Part shown: positions 56,954 to 64,000 of the stretch, one piece after another | Numbering within the stretch: position 1 is the stretch's first letter | Layout of the letters: the number at the start of each line of letters is the position of its first letter | Assembly (NCBI RefSeq): GCF_029688735.1 | Contig: NZ_JARULD010000001.1 | Coordinates: 434,001-498,000 of the forward strand | Length of the DNA: 64,000 nucleotides | DNA from: Qipengyuania flavescens | GTDB lineage: Bacteria; Pseudomonadota; Alphaproteobacteria; Sphingomonadales; Sphingomonadaceae | Reading direction: 5' to 3' | Position numbers and translations under genes: made by a program | The notes under the pieces: model-generated | Told to the model about the DNA's origin: nothing | Seen by the model: only the letters and a program-made list of their open reading frames with translations | The model's database searches: none

Positions 56954-57709
56954 TCAGAAATCGAGCGCAGCCGCGACCAGGTCATCGAGCGCCGCCCTGC
57001 GCCGCGAGGGCGGATCGCCCTCCCCTTCCCAATCGAGGATGGCGGCATCGGCCAGCAGCGTCACGCGGCCTTCGCCGACCTCGCACTGGGCGAGCAGGCC
57101 GCCGTCCGACACAGTGCATTGCGACGGCGCGCTTGCATCGACCTGTACGAACTTGCCGGGGAGATTCACCGGAAACTCCCCGTCATAGGCATCGGTCCAG
57201 CGTTCGCCGACAGGCTGCGTCTCGTCGAATTGCAGCTCCAGCCCCCACCGCTTCAGGATGGGCGAGATCAGCACGACGTCCTGCGGGCGGCGTCTGTCGC
57301 CAATGGAAAACTCGCTATGCCGCGTCAGCAGCGGGTCCGCGAAAATCAGCAGGCGCCCACCACCGCGTAGCCACTCGTCGAGCGCGACGTTTTCAGATGG
57401 CGCGAGCGGCCGGGGCTGGGCCAGTAGCAAGCGATCGACATTCGCGAGGGTTTCCGGCTCGAGCGCGTCGAGCGGTGCGAGTTCGAACCTGCGCTCCAGC
57501 GACTCGCGCACCCAGTCCTTTTCCTGAGCGGTATCGAGCAGGGTGGCCACATCCCCGCCGCTTCCCCAATAGATAGGCAGCGTGGAGAACAGGCCAAGTT
57601 GCTGCTTGTCGGCGGCGTTGTCCGACGGGGCGACGCCCTGGCCGCAGGCGGCAAGTGCCAGCCCCAGACCGAAAAGCGCAGCCTTAAGGCTGTTGTGGCT
57701 GGGGGGCAC
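56954..57709 (-). CDS. GldG/ABC_transp_aux-like lipoprotein
   Basis: 251 residues. The signal peptide ends at lipobox LAAC (Cys22). The region DRLLLAQPRPLAPSENVALDEWLRGGGRLLIFADPLL matches the core of the GldG/DUF4350-type ABC-auxiliary domain, which resembles a glutamine-amidotransferase fold without its catalytic residues. No ABC transporter genes are adjacent. It precedes the dcw leader. Its first 26 bases overlap the upstream small membrane-protein gene, so the two are coupled. Confidence 0.78.
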   Translation of the reverse strand: MPPSHNSLKAALFGLGLALAACGQGVAPSDNAADKQQLGLFSTLPIYWGSGGDVATLLDTAQEKDWVRESLERRFELAPLDALEPETLANVDRLLLAQPRPLAPSENVALDEWLRGGGRLLIFADPLLTRHSEFSIGDRRRPQDVVLISPILKRWGLELQFDETQPVGERWTDAYDGEFPVNLPGKFVQVDASAPSQCTVSDGGLLAQCEVGEGRVTLLADAAILDWEGEGDPPSRRRAALDDLVAAALDF

Positions 57710-58052
57710 TGAGATCCTGCTCCGGCGCGGCGGGCGAAGGCGTGCCGGTCACCGCGGTAGTGGGCTCTGCGGGAAGTTCGGGCACGACGCCTGCCTCGGC
57801 CAGCGGGTCGTTCCGCGGCATCGCCTGCGTCGGTTCGGTGGTCGGTGCCGCTTCCGGCACGGCGGTTGCATCGGTCTGCGCCGCGCGATTGCTCACTACG
57901 CTGGCCAGCGCGACCAGCAGCACCATCATGACGATACCCGTCCCGCCGATCTGCAGGCGCTGGAGATTGCGCTCGCGCCGGGCGCGGTTGCCGGGAATGT
58001 CCGACACCTCGCCCTTATCCGGCTTGCGGCTCATATCGAAGAATTGCGCCAT
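57684..58052 (-). CDS. small single-pass membrane protein, unknown
   Basis: 122 residues. The N-terminus is basic (SRKPDKGEVSDIPGNRARRERNLQRLQ). One membrane helix (GGTGIVMMVLLVALASVV) follows, then a Pro/Thr/Glu-rich extracytoplasmic tail. I do not recognise it. The frame overlaps the GldG-like lipoprotein gene by 26 bases, suggesting the two proteins function together. Confidence 0.7.
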   Translation of the reverse strand: MAQFFDMSRKPDKGEVSDIPGNRARRERNLQRLQIGGTGIVMMVLLVALASVVSNRAAQTDATAVPEAAPTTEPTQAMPRNDPLAEAGVVPELPAEPTTAVTGTPSPAAPEQDLSAPQPQQP

Positions 58053-58086
58053 CGACCGCAGCGATACGCCGCAAGCGCCCGTGCGG

Positions 58087-59103
58087 TCAATCGTCGCCTT
58101 GCAACCAATCGAAGACGGGCAGGTCTTTCGATGCCAGCCATTCGGGATCGTAAAGCGTCGAGAGATAGCGGAAGCCGGTATCGCACAGGATCGTGGCGAC
58201 GCGCGGGCTTTCGCGCCCCTCGGCTACCAGTTGCTTGCCCAGCGCGATAGCGCCAGCGACGTTGATGCCGGAGGACAGGCCAAGGCACAGCCCCTCTTCG
58301 CGCAGCAGGCGAGCGACCCAGAGGAGGCCCTCCTCGTCCGACACGCGGAACTGCGTATCGATCGGCGCGCCTTCGAGATTGGCGGTGATCCTGCCCTGTC
58401 CGATCCCCTCGGCGACCGAGGAGCCTTCGGCCTTCAGCTCGCCATTGGCGAAGTAATTGTAGAGCGCCGCACCATGCGGGTCGGTCAGGGCGATCTGCAC
58501 GCTCTCGTCGAATTCCTTGAGGCCCATGCCGACGCCGGCGATCGTCCCGCCAGTGCCCGCTGCGCAGGTGAAGCCGTCGATCCGGCCGTCGAGCTGCTGC
58601 CACAGCTCCTTCGCCGTGCCTTCGATATGCGCCTTGCGATTGGCGGTATTGTCGAACTGGCCCGCCCAGATAGCGCCTTCCGTCTCCTCGGCCATGCGGC
58701 GCGAGACGTGCTGGAAGTGGTTGGGATCGGCATATTTCGTCGGCGGCACCGTGACCAGTTCTGCACCCAGCGCGCGGATCGTCTGCATCTTCTCGCGGCT
58801 CTGGTTATCCGGCATCACGATGATCGTGCGATACCCGAGCGCATTGGCGACCAGCGCGATGCCGATACCGGTATTCCCCGCCGTCCCCTCGACGACCGTG
58901 CCGCCGGGCTTCAGCTCGCCCCGCGCTTCCGCATCGCGGATGATGTAAAGCGCAGCGCGATCCTTTACGGAAGCGCCGGGATTGGCGAATTCGCATTTGC
59001 CGAAAATGTCGCAACCGGCTTCGGCGCTCGGGCCTTCCAAGCGGACCAGCGGGGTGTTGCCGATGAGGTCGAGCGTGTGCTCGCGTACGGGAATTGCTGT
59101 CAT
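58087..59103 (-). CDS. cysK: cysteine synthase A
   Basis: 338 residues. PLP-dependent synthesis of cysteine from O-acetylserine and sulfide, the end point of the sulfate pathway encoded at 22-26 kb. The PLP lysine is in NPGASVKDRAA. The substrate loop is EGTAGNTGIG, the phosphate cup GTGGTIAGV and the C-terminal segment DTGFRYLSTLYDPEW. Start at 59103 (MTAIPVREH). It is a single-gene locus preceded by the second hairpin cluster. Confidence 0.95.
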   Translation of the reverse strand: MTAIPVREHTLDLIGNTPLVRLEGPSAEAGCDIFGKCEFANPGASVKDRAALYIIRDAEARGELKPGGTVVEGTAGNTGIGIALVANALGYRTIIVMPDNQSREKMQTIRALGAELVTVPPTKYADPNHFQHVSRRMAEETEGAIWAGQFDNTANRKAHIEGTAKELWQQLDGRIDGFTCAAGTGGTIAGVGMGLKEFDESVQIALTDPHGAALYNYFANGELKAEGSSVAEGIGQGRITANLEGAPIDTQFRVSDEEGLLWVARLLREEGLCLGLSSGINVAGAIALGKQLVAEGRESPRVATILCDTGFRYLSTLYDPEWLASKDLPVFDWLQGDD

Positions 59104-59160
59104 ATGAGGCGAGGTAGGCGCGGGTGAGCCAGTGCGCAAACTACAAGCGCTTGCAAGTCG

Positions 59161-59250
59161 GAAAGGGAGAGTCTTTGTGGGGTACGCCTTCGACATCCGT
59201 CGAAGGCTTGCGGCACCAGGACGGATGTCCGGCCCGTACGCAAAAAATAA
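59161..59250 (-). repeat. second ATCC-tip hairpin cluster (copies 4 and 5)
   Basis: Copy 4, GCCTTCGAC-ATCC-GTCGAAGGC (59186-59207), is a perfect 9-bp hairpin. Copy 5, AGGAC-GGAT-GTCCG (59218-59231), is shorter. Read on the minus strand the order is TTTTTTGCGTACGG, copy 5, GCCGCAAG, copy 4, then GACTCTC. That is the same order as 9693-9860, but without the large hairpin. It fills the cysK to ferredoxin gap; no gene is supported. Confidence 0.8.
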
Positions 59251-59253
59251 TAC

Positions 59254-59571
59254 TCAATCCTCGGGCGCGATAGTAACCTTCAGCCCGTCCAGTTCCGCCG
59301 TGAACGGGATCTGGCAAGCGAGGCGCGAGCCGTCGGTGCGGTGATCGGTGGACTCGAGCAGATCGTCCTCGTCCTCGCTCATTTCCGGCAGCTTGTCGGC
59401 AAAGGCCTGGTCGACATGCACATGGCAGGTCGCGCAGCTGCAGCAGCCGCCGCACAGGGCCAGCAATTCGTCAAAGCCGTTGTCGCGGATGGCTTCCATC
59501 ACGGTCAGGCCGTCCTCGACCTCGATTTCGGAGGTTTCGCCTTCGCGGGTGGTGACGATCAGCTTGGGCAT
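59254..59571 (-). CDS. 2Fe-2S ferredoxin (adrenodoxin/putidaredoxin type)
   Basis: 105 residues. Cluster cysteines are in the [12 protein letters not shown] loop (a C-x5-C-x2-C set with one extra Cys) and in RLACQIPF. Acidic surface segments ([11 protein letters not shown]) resemble partners for P450s or for Fe-S assembly. There is no P450 or isc gene nearby. Start at 59571 (MPKLIV), divergent from the AlkA-like gene. Confidence 0.92.
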   Translation of the reverse strand: MPKLIVTTREGETSEIEVEDGLTVMEAIRDNGFDELLALCGGCCSCATCHVHVDQAFADKLPEMSEDEDDLLESTDHRTDGSRLACQIPFTAELDGLKVTIAPED

Positions 59572-59661
59572 GAATGCTTCCTCGGTTGCAATGGGCCACT
59601 GGCCCGACCTATGCGGGCGGCTGCTATTCAATCGAACGCGGGAAGGCAAGCACGCGCCGCC

Positions 59662-60279
59662 ATGGGCTTGACGAATGCACAATTGCGCGAGCATCTCGAT
59701 GCGGTTGCGCGCGACGATGCGACCGTCGCGGCGGCGTTGGAGCGTTGCGGCTATCCCGAAGAGCGGATCAGGCCGACCGGCTATCGCACGCTGCTCCGCA
59801 CCATCGTGGGCCAGCAGGTCAGCGTGGCGGCGGCTGCCTCGGTGTGGAACAAGCTGGAGGCCGAGCTTGGCGAGGATATGGACCCGCAGGATCTGCTCGA
59901 CCGCGATTTCGACACGTTGCGCGCCTGTGGCCTGTCGCGGCAGAAGCAGGGCTATGCGCGGTCACTGTGCGAGCTGGTCGCAAGCAATGCGCTGAGCCTC
60001 AACAATCTGCCGGAAGACAACGAGGAGGCGATTGCCGAACTTACCCGGATCAAGGGCATCGGCCGCTGGTCGGCGGAAATCTACCTGCTGTTCGCGGAAG
60101 GCCGGCCCGACATCTGGCCCGCAGGCGACCTCGCCGTGCAGGAGGCGGTCGGGCGCTTGCTCGACCTACCCGCGCGACCGAGCGAGAAGGAAACACGCGC
60201 GCTGGGCGAACGATGGCGACCCTATCGCGGGGCCATGGCGATTTTCACCTGGCACACCTACAACAATGCCGCGCTGTAG
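59662..60279 (+). CDS. DNA-3-methyladenine glycosylase II (AlkA-like, HhH-GPD)
   Basis: 205 residues. Base-excision glycosylase. The helix-hairpin-helix is [18 protein letters not shown] and the catalytic Asp lies in [23 protein letters not shown] begins the DNA-binding core. It lacks the N-terminal beta domain and Ada fusion of E. coli AlkA, so it is the compact bacterial form. Start at 59662 (MGLTNAQ); the frame extends upstream but overlaps the ferredoxin gene. Confidence 0.92.
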   Translation: MGLTNAQLREHLDAVARDDATVAAALERCGYPEERIRPTGYRTLLRTIVGQQVSVAAAASVWNKLEAELGEDMDPQDLLDRDFDTLRACGLSRQKQGYARSLCELVASNALSLNNLPEDNEEAIAELTRIKGIGRWSAEIYLLFAEGRPDIWPAGDLAVQEAVGRLLDLPARPSEKETRALGERWRPYRGAMAIFTWHTYNNAAL

Positions 60280-60298
60280 CGCGCTCGAGGAGAGAGAC

Positions 60299-61105
60299 AT
60301 GGCGGACCGTAAAGCGATCTTCATCACCGGCGGCGGGTCGGGCATCGGCCGTGCGGTCGCGACCTATTTCGGCGCGCGCGACTGGTTCGTCGGCGTCGGG
60401 GATATCGACCAGGCGGGCATGGACGAGACGCTCGGCATGATCGGCCACGGCTTCACCTATTCGCACAAATTCGATGTCCGCGACCGTTCCGCCTGGGACG
60501 AGGCGCTGGAAAGCTTCGCCACCGCGGCGGGCGGACGCATCGACGTGGTGTTCAACAATGCCGGCATTCCGATCGGCGGATCGCTGGTGGAGAATTCGAC
60601 CGAGGAAATCGAACGCTGCCTCGACATCAATCTCAAGGGCGTGCTGTTCGGCGCGCAGGCGGCCTATCCGCATCTCAAGAAGACCGCGCCCGGTTCGTGC
60701 CTGCTCAATACGGCGAGCGCGGCCGGGATTTACGGCACGCCGGGTGCCAGCGTCTATTCAACAACCAAGTTCGGCGTTCGCGCCATTACCGAAAGCCTCG
60801 ACGGCGAATGGGCGGAGGACGGGATCAAGGTCCGCTCTTTGATGCCCAGCTTCATAGACACGCCGCTGCTGGACCACACGCCCAATGCGCAGACCAACGA
60901 GGGCATTCGCCAGCGCGTGACCGAAGCCGGGCTGGAAATCACCCCTGTGCTGGACGTCGCGCAGGCCGCATGGGACGCGGTGCATGGCGAGAAGCTGCAC
61001 ACGGCGGTCGGCAAGACCGCCAGGCAGATGGCCTTTGCCGCGCGCTGGCTGCCGGGCCGGGTCCGCAAGCAGACCCGCGGGAGCGCGCGCCCCCTCGGTC
61101 GGTGA
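60299..61105 (+). CDS. short-chain dehydrogenase/reductase
   Basis: 268 residues, classical SDR. The cofactor loop is GGGSGIGRAVA, the NNAG motif is FNNAGIPIGG, and the catalytic triad lies in NTASAAG (Ser) and YSTTKFGVRA (Tyr, Lys). Start ATG 60299 has GAGGAGAG ahead. It is 19 bases after the AlkA-like gene; function is not predictable. Confidence 0.93.
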   Translation: MADRKAIFITGGGSGIGRAVATYFGARDWFVGVGDIDQAGMDETLGMIGHGFTYSHKFDVRDRSAWDEALESFATAAGGRIDVVFNNAGIPIGGSLVENSTEEIERCLDINLKGVLFGAQAAYPHLKKTAPGSCLLNTASAAGIYGTPGASVYSTTKFGVRAITESLDGEWAEDGIKVRSLMPSFIDTPLLDHTPNAQTNEGIRQRVTEAGLEITPVLDVAQAAWDAVHGEKLHTAVGKTARQMAFAARWLPGRVRKQTRGSARPLGR

Positions 61106-61109
61106 AGGA

Positions 61110-61412
61110 CTAGCCCAGCAAAGCGTCGATCTTGCGCGCCATCTTCACGTCGCGCAGGCTCAAGCCGCCGGCGTCATGCGTGGTGAGCGTGATCTCGACT
61201 TTGTTGTAGACGTTGAACCACTCGGGATGGTGGTCGCGCTTCTCCGCGATCAGGGCAACGCGGGCCATGAATCCGAAGGCTTCAGAGAAATCGTCGAATT
61301 CGAACTTGCGCTCGATCGCATCACCGTCGCGGGCCAGCGACCATTTCGGCAAGGCGCTCAGCCAGGTCTTGCGTTCTTCCTCGCTCAGCTTTTCGACCGA
61401 CATCCTGTTCAT
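61110..61412 (-). CDS. phhB: 4a-hydroxytetrahydrobiopterin dehydratase
   Basis: 100 residues, matching the family. It regenerates the pterin cofactor of aromatic amino-acid hydroxylases. The active-site motif is [23 protein letters not shown] at 61403 is an alternative start three codons in. Convergent with the SDR gene, 4 bases away. Confidence 0.94.
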   Translation of the reverse strand: MNRMSVEKLSEEERKTWLSALPKWSLARDGDAIERKFEFDDFSEAFGFMARVALIAEKRDHHPEWFNVYNKVEITLTTHDAGGLSLRDVKMARKIDALLG

Positions 61413-61473
61413 CCTTCGAAGACCTCGTCACCTTGCTTGTGACAGCCGCGGCTTTTGCCTATCGCTGCGCGCC

Positions 61474-62055
61474 ATGCAAGCCCGCCTCGCCGCGAAAGAC
61501 CTCGCCTGCCGACGCGGCGACCGCCTGCTGTTCAGGGGGCTAAGTCTCGAATGTGACAGCGGTGCGGCAGTCCACGTGACCGGCGCGAACGGGATCGGCA
61601 AGTCGAGCCTGATCCGCATCCTTGCGGGGCTGCTCCGCCCTTTCGCGGGCACAGTGGAAACTGTCGGCGGTATCGGCCTGGTGGACGATCGCCTCGCGCT
61701 GGACGGGTCGCTGCCGCTGGGCAAGGCGCTGGCCTTCTGGGAGACGCTCGACGGCTGCCGCGATGCGGGCCGGGCGATGGAATTGCTCGATCTCGCCGAC
61801 CTGCTGGACGTGCCGGTGTGCTTCTTGTCGACCGGCCAACGCAAACGCGCCGCGCTCGCCCGTTTGCTCAATCGCAATTGTCCGGTCTGGCTGCTGGACG
61901 AGCCGCTGAACGGGTTGGACACGCAGGCACAGAAAGCCTTCGAGGCACTGATCGCGCAGCACTGCCAAGGCGGCGGGATCGCCATCGTCGCCTCGCACCA
62001 GCCCATTGCCCTGCCCTCCCAACGCACCATCGCGCTGGCGGAGTTTGCCGCATGA
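61474..62055 (+). CDS. ccmA: cytochrome c biogenesis ATP-binding protein CcmA
   Basis: 193 residues, the ABC ATPase of heme handling in system I. Walker A is GANGIGKSSL, the signature motif is LSTGQRKRAALARLL and Walker B is VWLLDEPLNGLD. The C-terminus lacks extra domains. Start at 61474 (MQARLAAK). It overlaps ccmB by 4 bases; the rest of the ccm system is not in the window. Confidence 0.93.
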   Translation: MQARLAAKDLACRRGDRLLFRGLSLECDSGAAVHVTGANGIGKSSLIRILAGLLRPFAGTVETVGGIGLVDDRLALDGSLPLGKALAFWETLDGCRDAGRAMELLDLADLLDVPVCFLSTGQRKRAALARLLNRNCPVWLLDEPLNGLDTQAQKAFEALIAQHCQGGGIAIVASHQPIALPSQRTIALAEFAA

Positions 62056-62705
62056 TCGGCCCCCTGCTGCGCCGCGATCTCGGCCTGCTGCTACCCGGCG
62101 GGCGTGGCGGTGCAGGCGTGCTGCCGCTGCTCTTCTTCCTCGCCGTCGCGATGCTTTACCCGTTCGCCGTCGGGCCCGACGCGCAACTGCTGGCGCGAAC
62201 CGGCGGCGGCGTGATCTGGGTCGCAGCGCTGCTCGCGGCGATCCTCCCGCTGGAAAAGCTTGTCACTGCCGATCTCGATGCAGGCGTTTTCGACCAGCTG
62301 CACCTGCGCGGCGCGAGCGAGGAACTCGCCATGGCGTCGCGCCTGCTCGCGCACTGGCTGGCCTTCGCGCCGTTGCTGTTGCTGGCAACCCTGCCCGCTG
62401 CGGCCCTACTCGGCCTGAGCGGAGAAATGCTGCGGACCGTACTCCTCGGCCTGCTGGCCGGCACGCCGGGCCTGGCCGCCGTCGGCCTCATCGTCGCCGC
62501 GCTCACCGCATCGCTGCGCGGCGGCGCGGCGCTCGCAGGTCTGATGGTGATCCCGCTGGCCGTGCCGATCCTGATTTTCGGAGCAGGCGCGCTCTCGCGG
62601 CCCGAAAGCAGCGGACTCCTGCTCACGGCGGCCATCAGCCTCGGCCTCTGCGCCATCGCGCCTTTTGCGGCAGGGGCGGCAATCAGGTCGGCGCGAGAAG
62701 GATGA
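62052..62705 (+). CDS. ccmB: heme exporter protein CcmB
   Basis: 217 residues with six predicted membrane helices. It starts MIGPLLRRDLGLLL and has the family segments VAALLAAILPLEKLVTADLDAGVFDQL and LSPRRAL-type loop RGGAALAGLMVIPLAVPILIFG. It is the membrane partner of CcmA. Its gene starts within the ccmA stop codon (ATGA). Confidence 0.93.
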   Translation: MIGPLLRRDLGLLLPGGRGGAGVLPLLFFLAVAMLYPFAVGPDAQLLARTGGGVIWVAALLAAILPLEKLVTADLDAGVFDQLHLRGASEELAMASRLLAHWLAFAPLLLLATLPAAALLGLSGEMLRTVLLGLLAGTPGLAAVGLIVAALTASLRGGAALAGLMVIPLAVPILIFGAGALSRPESSGLLLTAAISLGLCAIAPFAAGAAIRSAREG

Positions 62706-62717
62706 AGTTGCGCGTGC

Positions 62718-62790
62718 CCTTCGACAGGCTCAGGGCGAGCGGACTTTGTAAATTCCACCCCGAGCCCGCTCATCCTGAGCTTGTCGAAGG
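62718..62790. repeat. REP-like palindrome between ccmB and map
   Basis: Arms CCTTCGACAGGCTCAGG... (62718-62742) and ...CCTGAGCTTGTCGAAGG (62766-62790) pair over 25 positions with three mismatches, loop 23 bases. This is the familiar alphaproteobacterial CTTCGACAAGCTCAGG class, distinct from the other repeats here. In the ccmB-map convergent gap it could also act as a bidirectional terminator. Confidence 0.8.
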
Positions 62791-62815
62791 ATAAGCACCG
62801 CGCCCGAAACCCTAC

Positions 62816-63643
62816 TCAGTACGGCGGCTTGTGCAGCCCCTTCGGACTTTCGGTGAAGATTTCCACCCCGTCGTCGGTAATCGCGATCGAATGTTCGAAC
62901 TGCGCGGAGAGCGACTTGTCGCGCGTCACTGCGGTCCAGCCGTCACGCAGGATCTTCGCATGCGGACGGCCGAGGTTGATCATGGGTTCGATGGTGAAGA
63001 ACATGCCGGGCTTCAATTGCGGGCCGGTCCCGGCCTTTGCCGCATGGATGACTTCGGGCGCATCGTGGAACAGGCGGCCGAGGCCATGGCCGCAGAACTC
63101 CTGCACCACGCCATAGCGAAACTGCCGCGCATGCGCCTCGATCGCGGCGCCGATATCGCCGAGCCGCGCGCCAGGCTTGGCCGCGGCCTCGATCCCCAAC
63201 ATCAGGCATTCGTAAGTCACATCGACCAGCTTCGTGGCCTTGAGCGCAGGCTCCCCGGCGTAGAACATGCGGCTGGTATCGCCGTGCCACCCGTCGAGCA
63301 GCGGGGTAACGTCGATGTTGACGATATCGCCGTCCTTCAGCGCCTTTTCGCTAGGGATACCGTGGCAGATCACATGGTTGATCGAGGTGCAGCAGCTATG
63401 CGCATAGCCGCGATAGCCCATGGTCGCAGGAACCGCGCCCGCGTCCAGCGTCATACCGCGCACGAGGTCGTCGATCTCGCCGGTCGTCACGCCGGGCTTC
63501 ACGAACGTAGTCAGCTCGTCGAGAATTTCTGCTGCCAGCCGGCCGGCCTTGCGCATGCCTTCGAAACCATCCTCGCCATGCAGCTTGATGGTCCCGTCGC
63601 GGTAGACGGTCTGGTCGCCTTCGATCACCTGATATTCTGTCAT
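62816..63643 (-). CDS. map: methionine aminopeptidase, type I
   Basis: 275 residues. It removes the N-terminal methionine. Metal ligands are in NIDVTPLLDGWHGDTSRMF (two Asp), GHGLGRLFHDAP (His), FTIEPM (Glu) and EHSIAI (Glu). The class without an N-terminal zinc extension. Convergent with ccmB. Confidence 0.96.
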   Translation of the reverse strand: MTEYQVIEGDQTVYRDGTIKLHGEDGFEGMRKAGRLAAEILDELTTFVKPGVTTGEIDDLVRGMTLDAGAVPATMGYRGYAHSCCTSINHVICHGIPSEKALKDGDIVNIDVTPLLDGWHGDTSRMFYAGEPALKATKLVDVTYECLMLGIEAAAKPGARLGDIGAAIEAHARQFRYGVVQEFCGHGLGRLFHDAPEVIHAAKAGTGPQLKPGMFFTIEPMINLGRPHAKILRDGWTAVTRDKSLSAQFEHSIAITDDGVEIFTESPKGLHKPPY

Positions 63644-63683
63644 GCACGCGACATAGCGATTGCCGCGACGGATTGCGAGCCAA

Positions 63684-64000
63684 TCAGCGCTTCACGCTGA
63701 AGGCACCGGCATATCGCGGCTTCACCGCATCGATAACGCTGGCCGTCACCGGGAAATCGAGTTCGTAATCGCCTTCGGCATAGGGACCGGCCACGTAGGG
63801 CCCGAAATAGACCGCGATCCGGTCGAAAGTCTTTCCGTTGGAGGAGCCGACGAGGATCGATGCCTCGTCCAGTCCCGGGCAATCGTTCGGCCATTCACCA
63901 TCTTGCCCGACCGGCCCGCCGCGGCGCTTTGCTCGGGCCTCGTTCAACGCGGTGCACAGCTTTGCGCCTAGAGCTTGCTCGAGATCGACCGGCGAATTGA
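63684..64000 (-). CDS. DUF3298-like protein, N-terminus beyond window
   Basis: At least 105 residues; the frame runs open to the right edge. Visible sequence: NSPVDLEQALGAKLCTALNEARAKRRGG, then SILVGSSNGKTFDRIAVYFGPYVAGPYAEGDYELDFPV, ending KPRYAGAFSVKR. The VYFGPYVAGPYAEG segment is typical of the DUF3298 (RsiV-like) beta-rich domain, usually secreted. The TTG at 63947 is not the true start. It is 40 bases beyond the map start on the same strand. Confidence 0.65.
   Translation of the reverse strand, partial: NSPVDLEQALGAKLCTALNEARAKRRGGPVGQDGEWPNDCPGLDEASILVGSSNGKTFDRIAVYFGPYVAGPYAEGDYELDFPVTASVIDAVKPRYAGAFSVKR

Overview
The window is a gene-dense, GC-rich chromosomal segment from an alphaproteobacterium, most likely an Erythrobacteraceae/Sphingomonadales member. 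This is inferred from gene content and from the LOV/HWE-kinase and alphaproteobacterial sulfate-assimilation gene arrangements; no 16S gene is present to confirm it. I see no phage, transposase, CRISPR array or rRNA. Both edges cut genes: a winged-helix regulator on the left and a DUF3298-like protein on the right.

Layout. 1-8 kb: partial regulator, an L,D-transpeptidase-like protein, purA, an aldo/keto reductase, trhO, a GST, hisZ and serA. 8-14.6 kb: serC with a serC-type RNA leader, an intergenic tract of nested hairpins, a GT4 glycosyltransferase, a membrane protein, a PadR regulator, rarA and a DUF429-like gene with no ordinary start codon. 14.7-19.2 kb: tRNA-Thr, then a sensory island of a short LOV photoreceptor, a CheB-CheR-PAS-HWE histidine kinase of 1143 aa, and a convergent single-domain response regulator preceded by a sigma-EcfG-type promoter. 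19.3-22.5 kb: obgE, proB and an epimerase. 22.5-26.3 kb: a sulfate/sulfite assimilation operon (cobA-type methylase, DUF2849, cysI, DUF934, cysH). 26.4-29.5 kb: mscS-type channel, metC, sseA. 29.6-36 kb: an anchored proline/threonine-rich protein, queF, a DUF1499 protein, an FAD oxidoreductase, tRNA-Ala, a lipoprotein, a BAX-inhibitor-1 protein and a YbjN-like protein. 36-56.6 kb: a TPR/SPOR protein and a complete dcw cluster, transcribed mraZ-rsmH-ftsL-ftsI-murE-murF-mraY-murD-ftsW-murG-murC-murB-ddlB-ftsQ-ftsA-ftsZ, with most junctions overlapping by 1-4 bases. 57-64 kb: a GldG-like lipoprotein, a small membrane protein, cysK, a 2Fe-2S ferredoxin, an AlkA-like glycosylase, an SDR, a pterin dehydratase, ccmA-ccmB, map and the right-edge partial gene.

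The most interesting points are: (i) the split light sensor/kinase/response-regulator module, which resembles LovK-LovR general-stress control but has the photoreceptor detached from an unusually large CheB-CheR-HWE kinase; (ii) a family of intergenic hairpins with a constant AC-ATCC-GT tip and varied stems, present at two loci 49 kb apart, one of which carries an extra hairpin with near-perfect 35-bp arms; (iii) the serC leader RNA; (iv) a perfect DnaA box between ftsA and ftsZ; and (v) the missing start codon of the DUF429-like gene. At least three unrelated classes of palindromic intergenic repeat are present.
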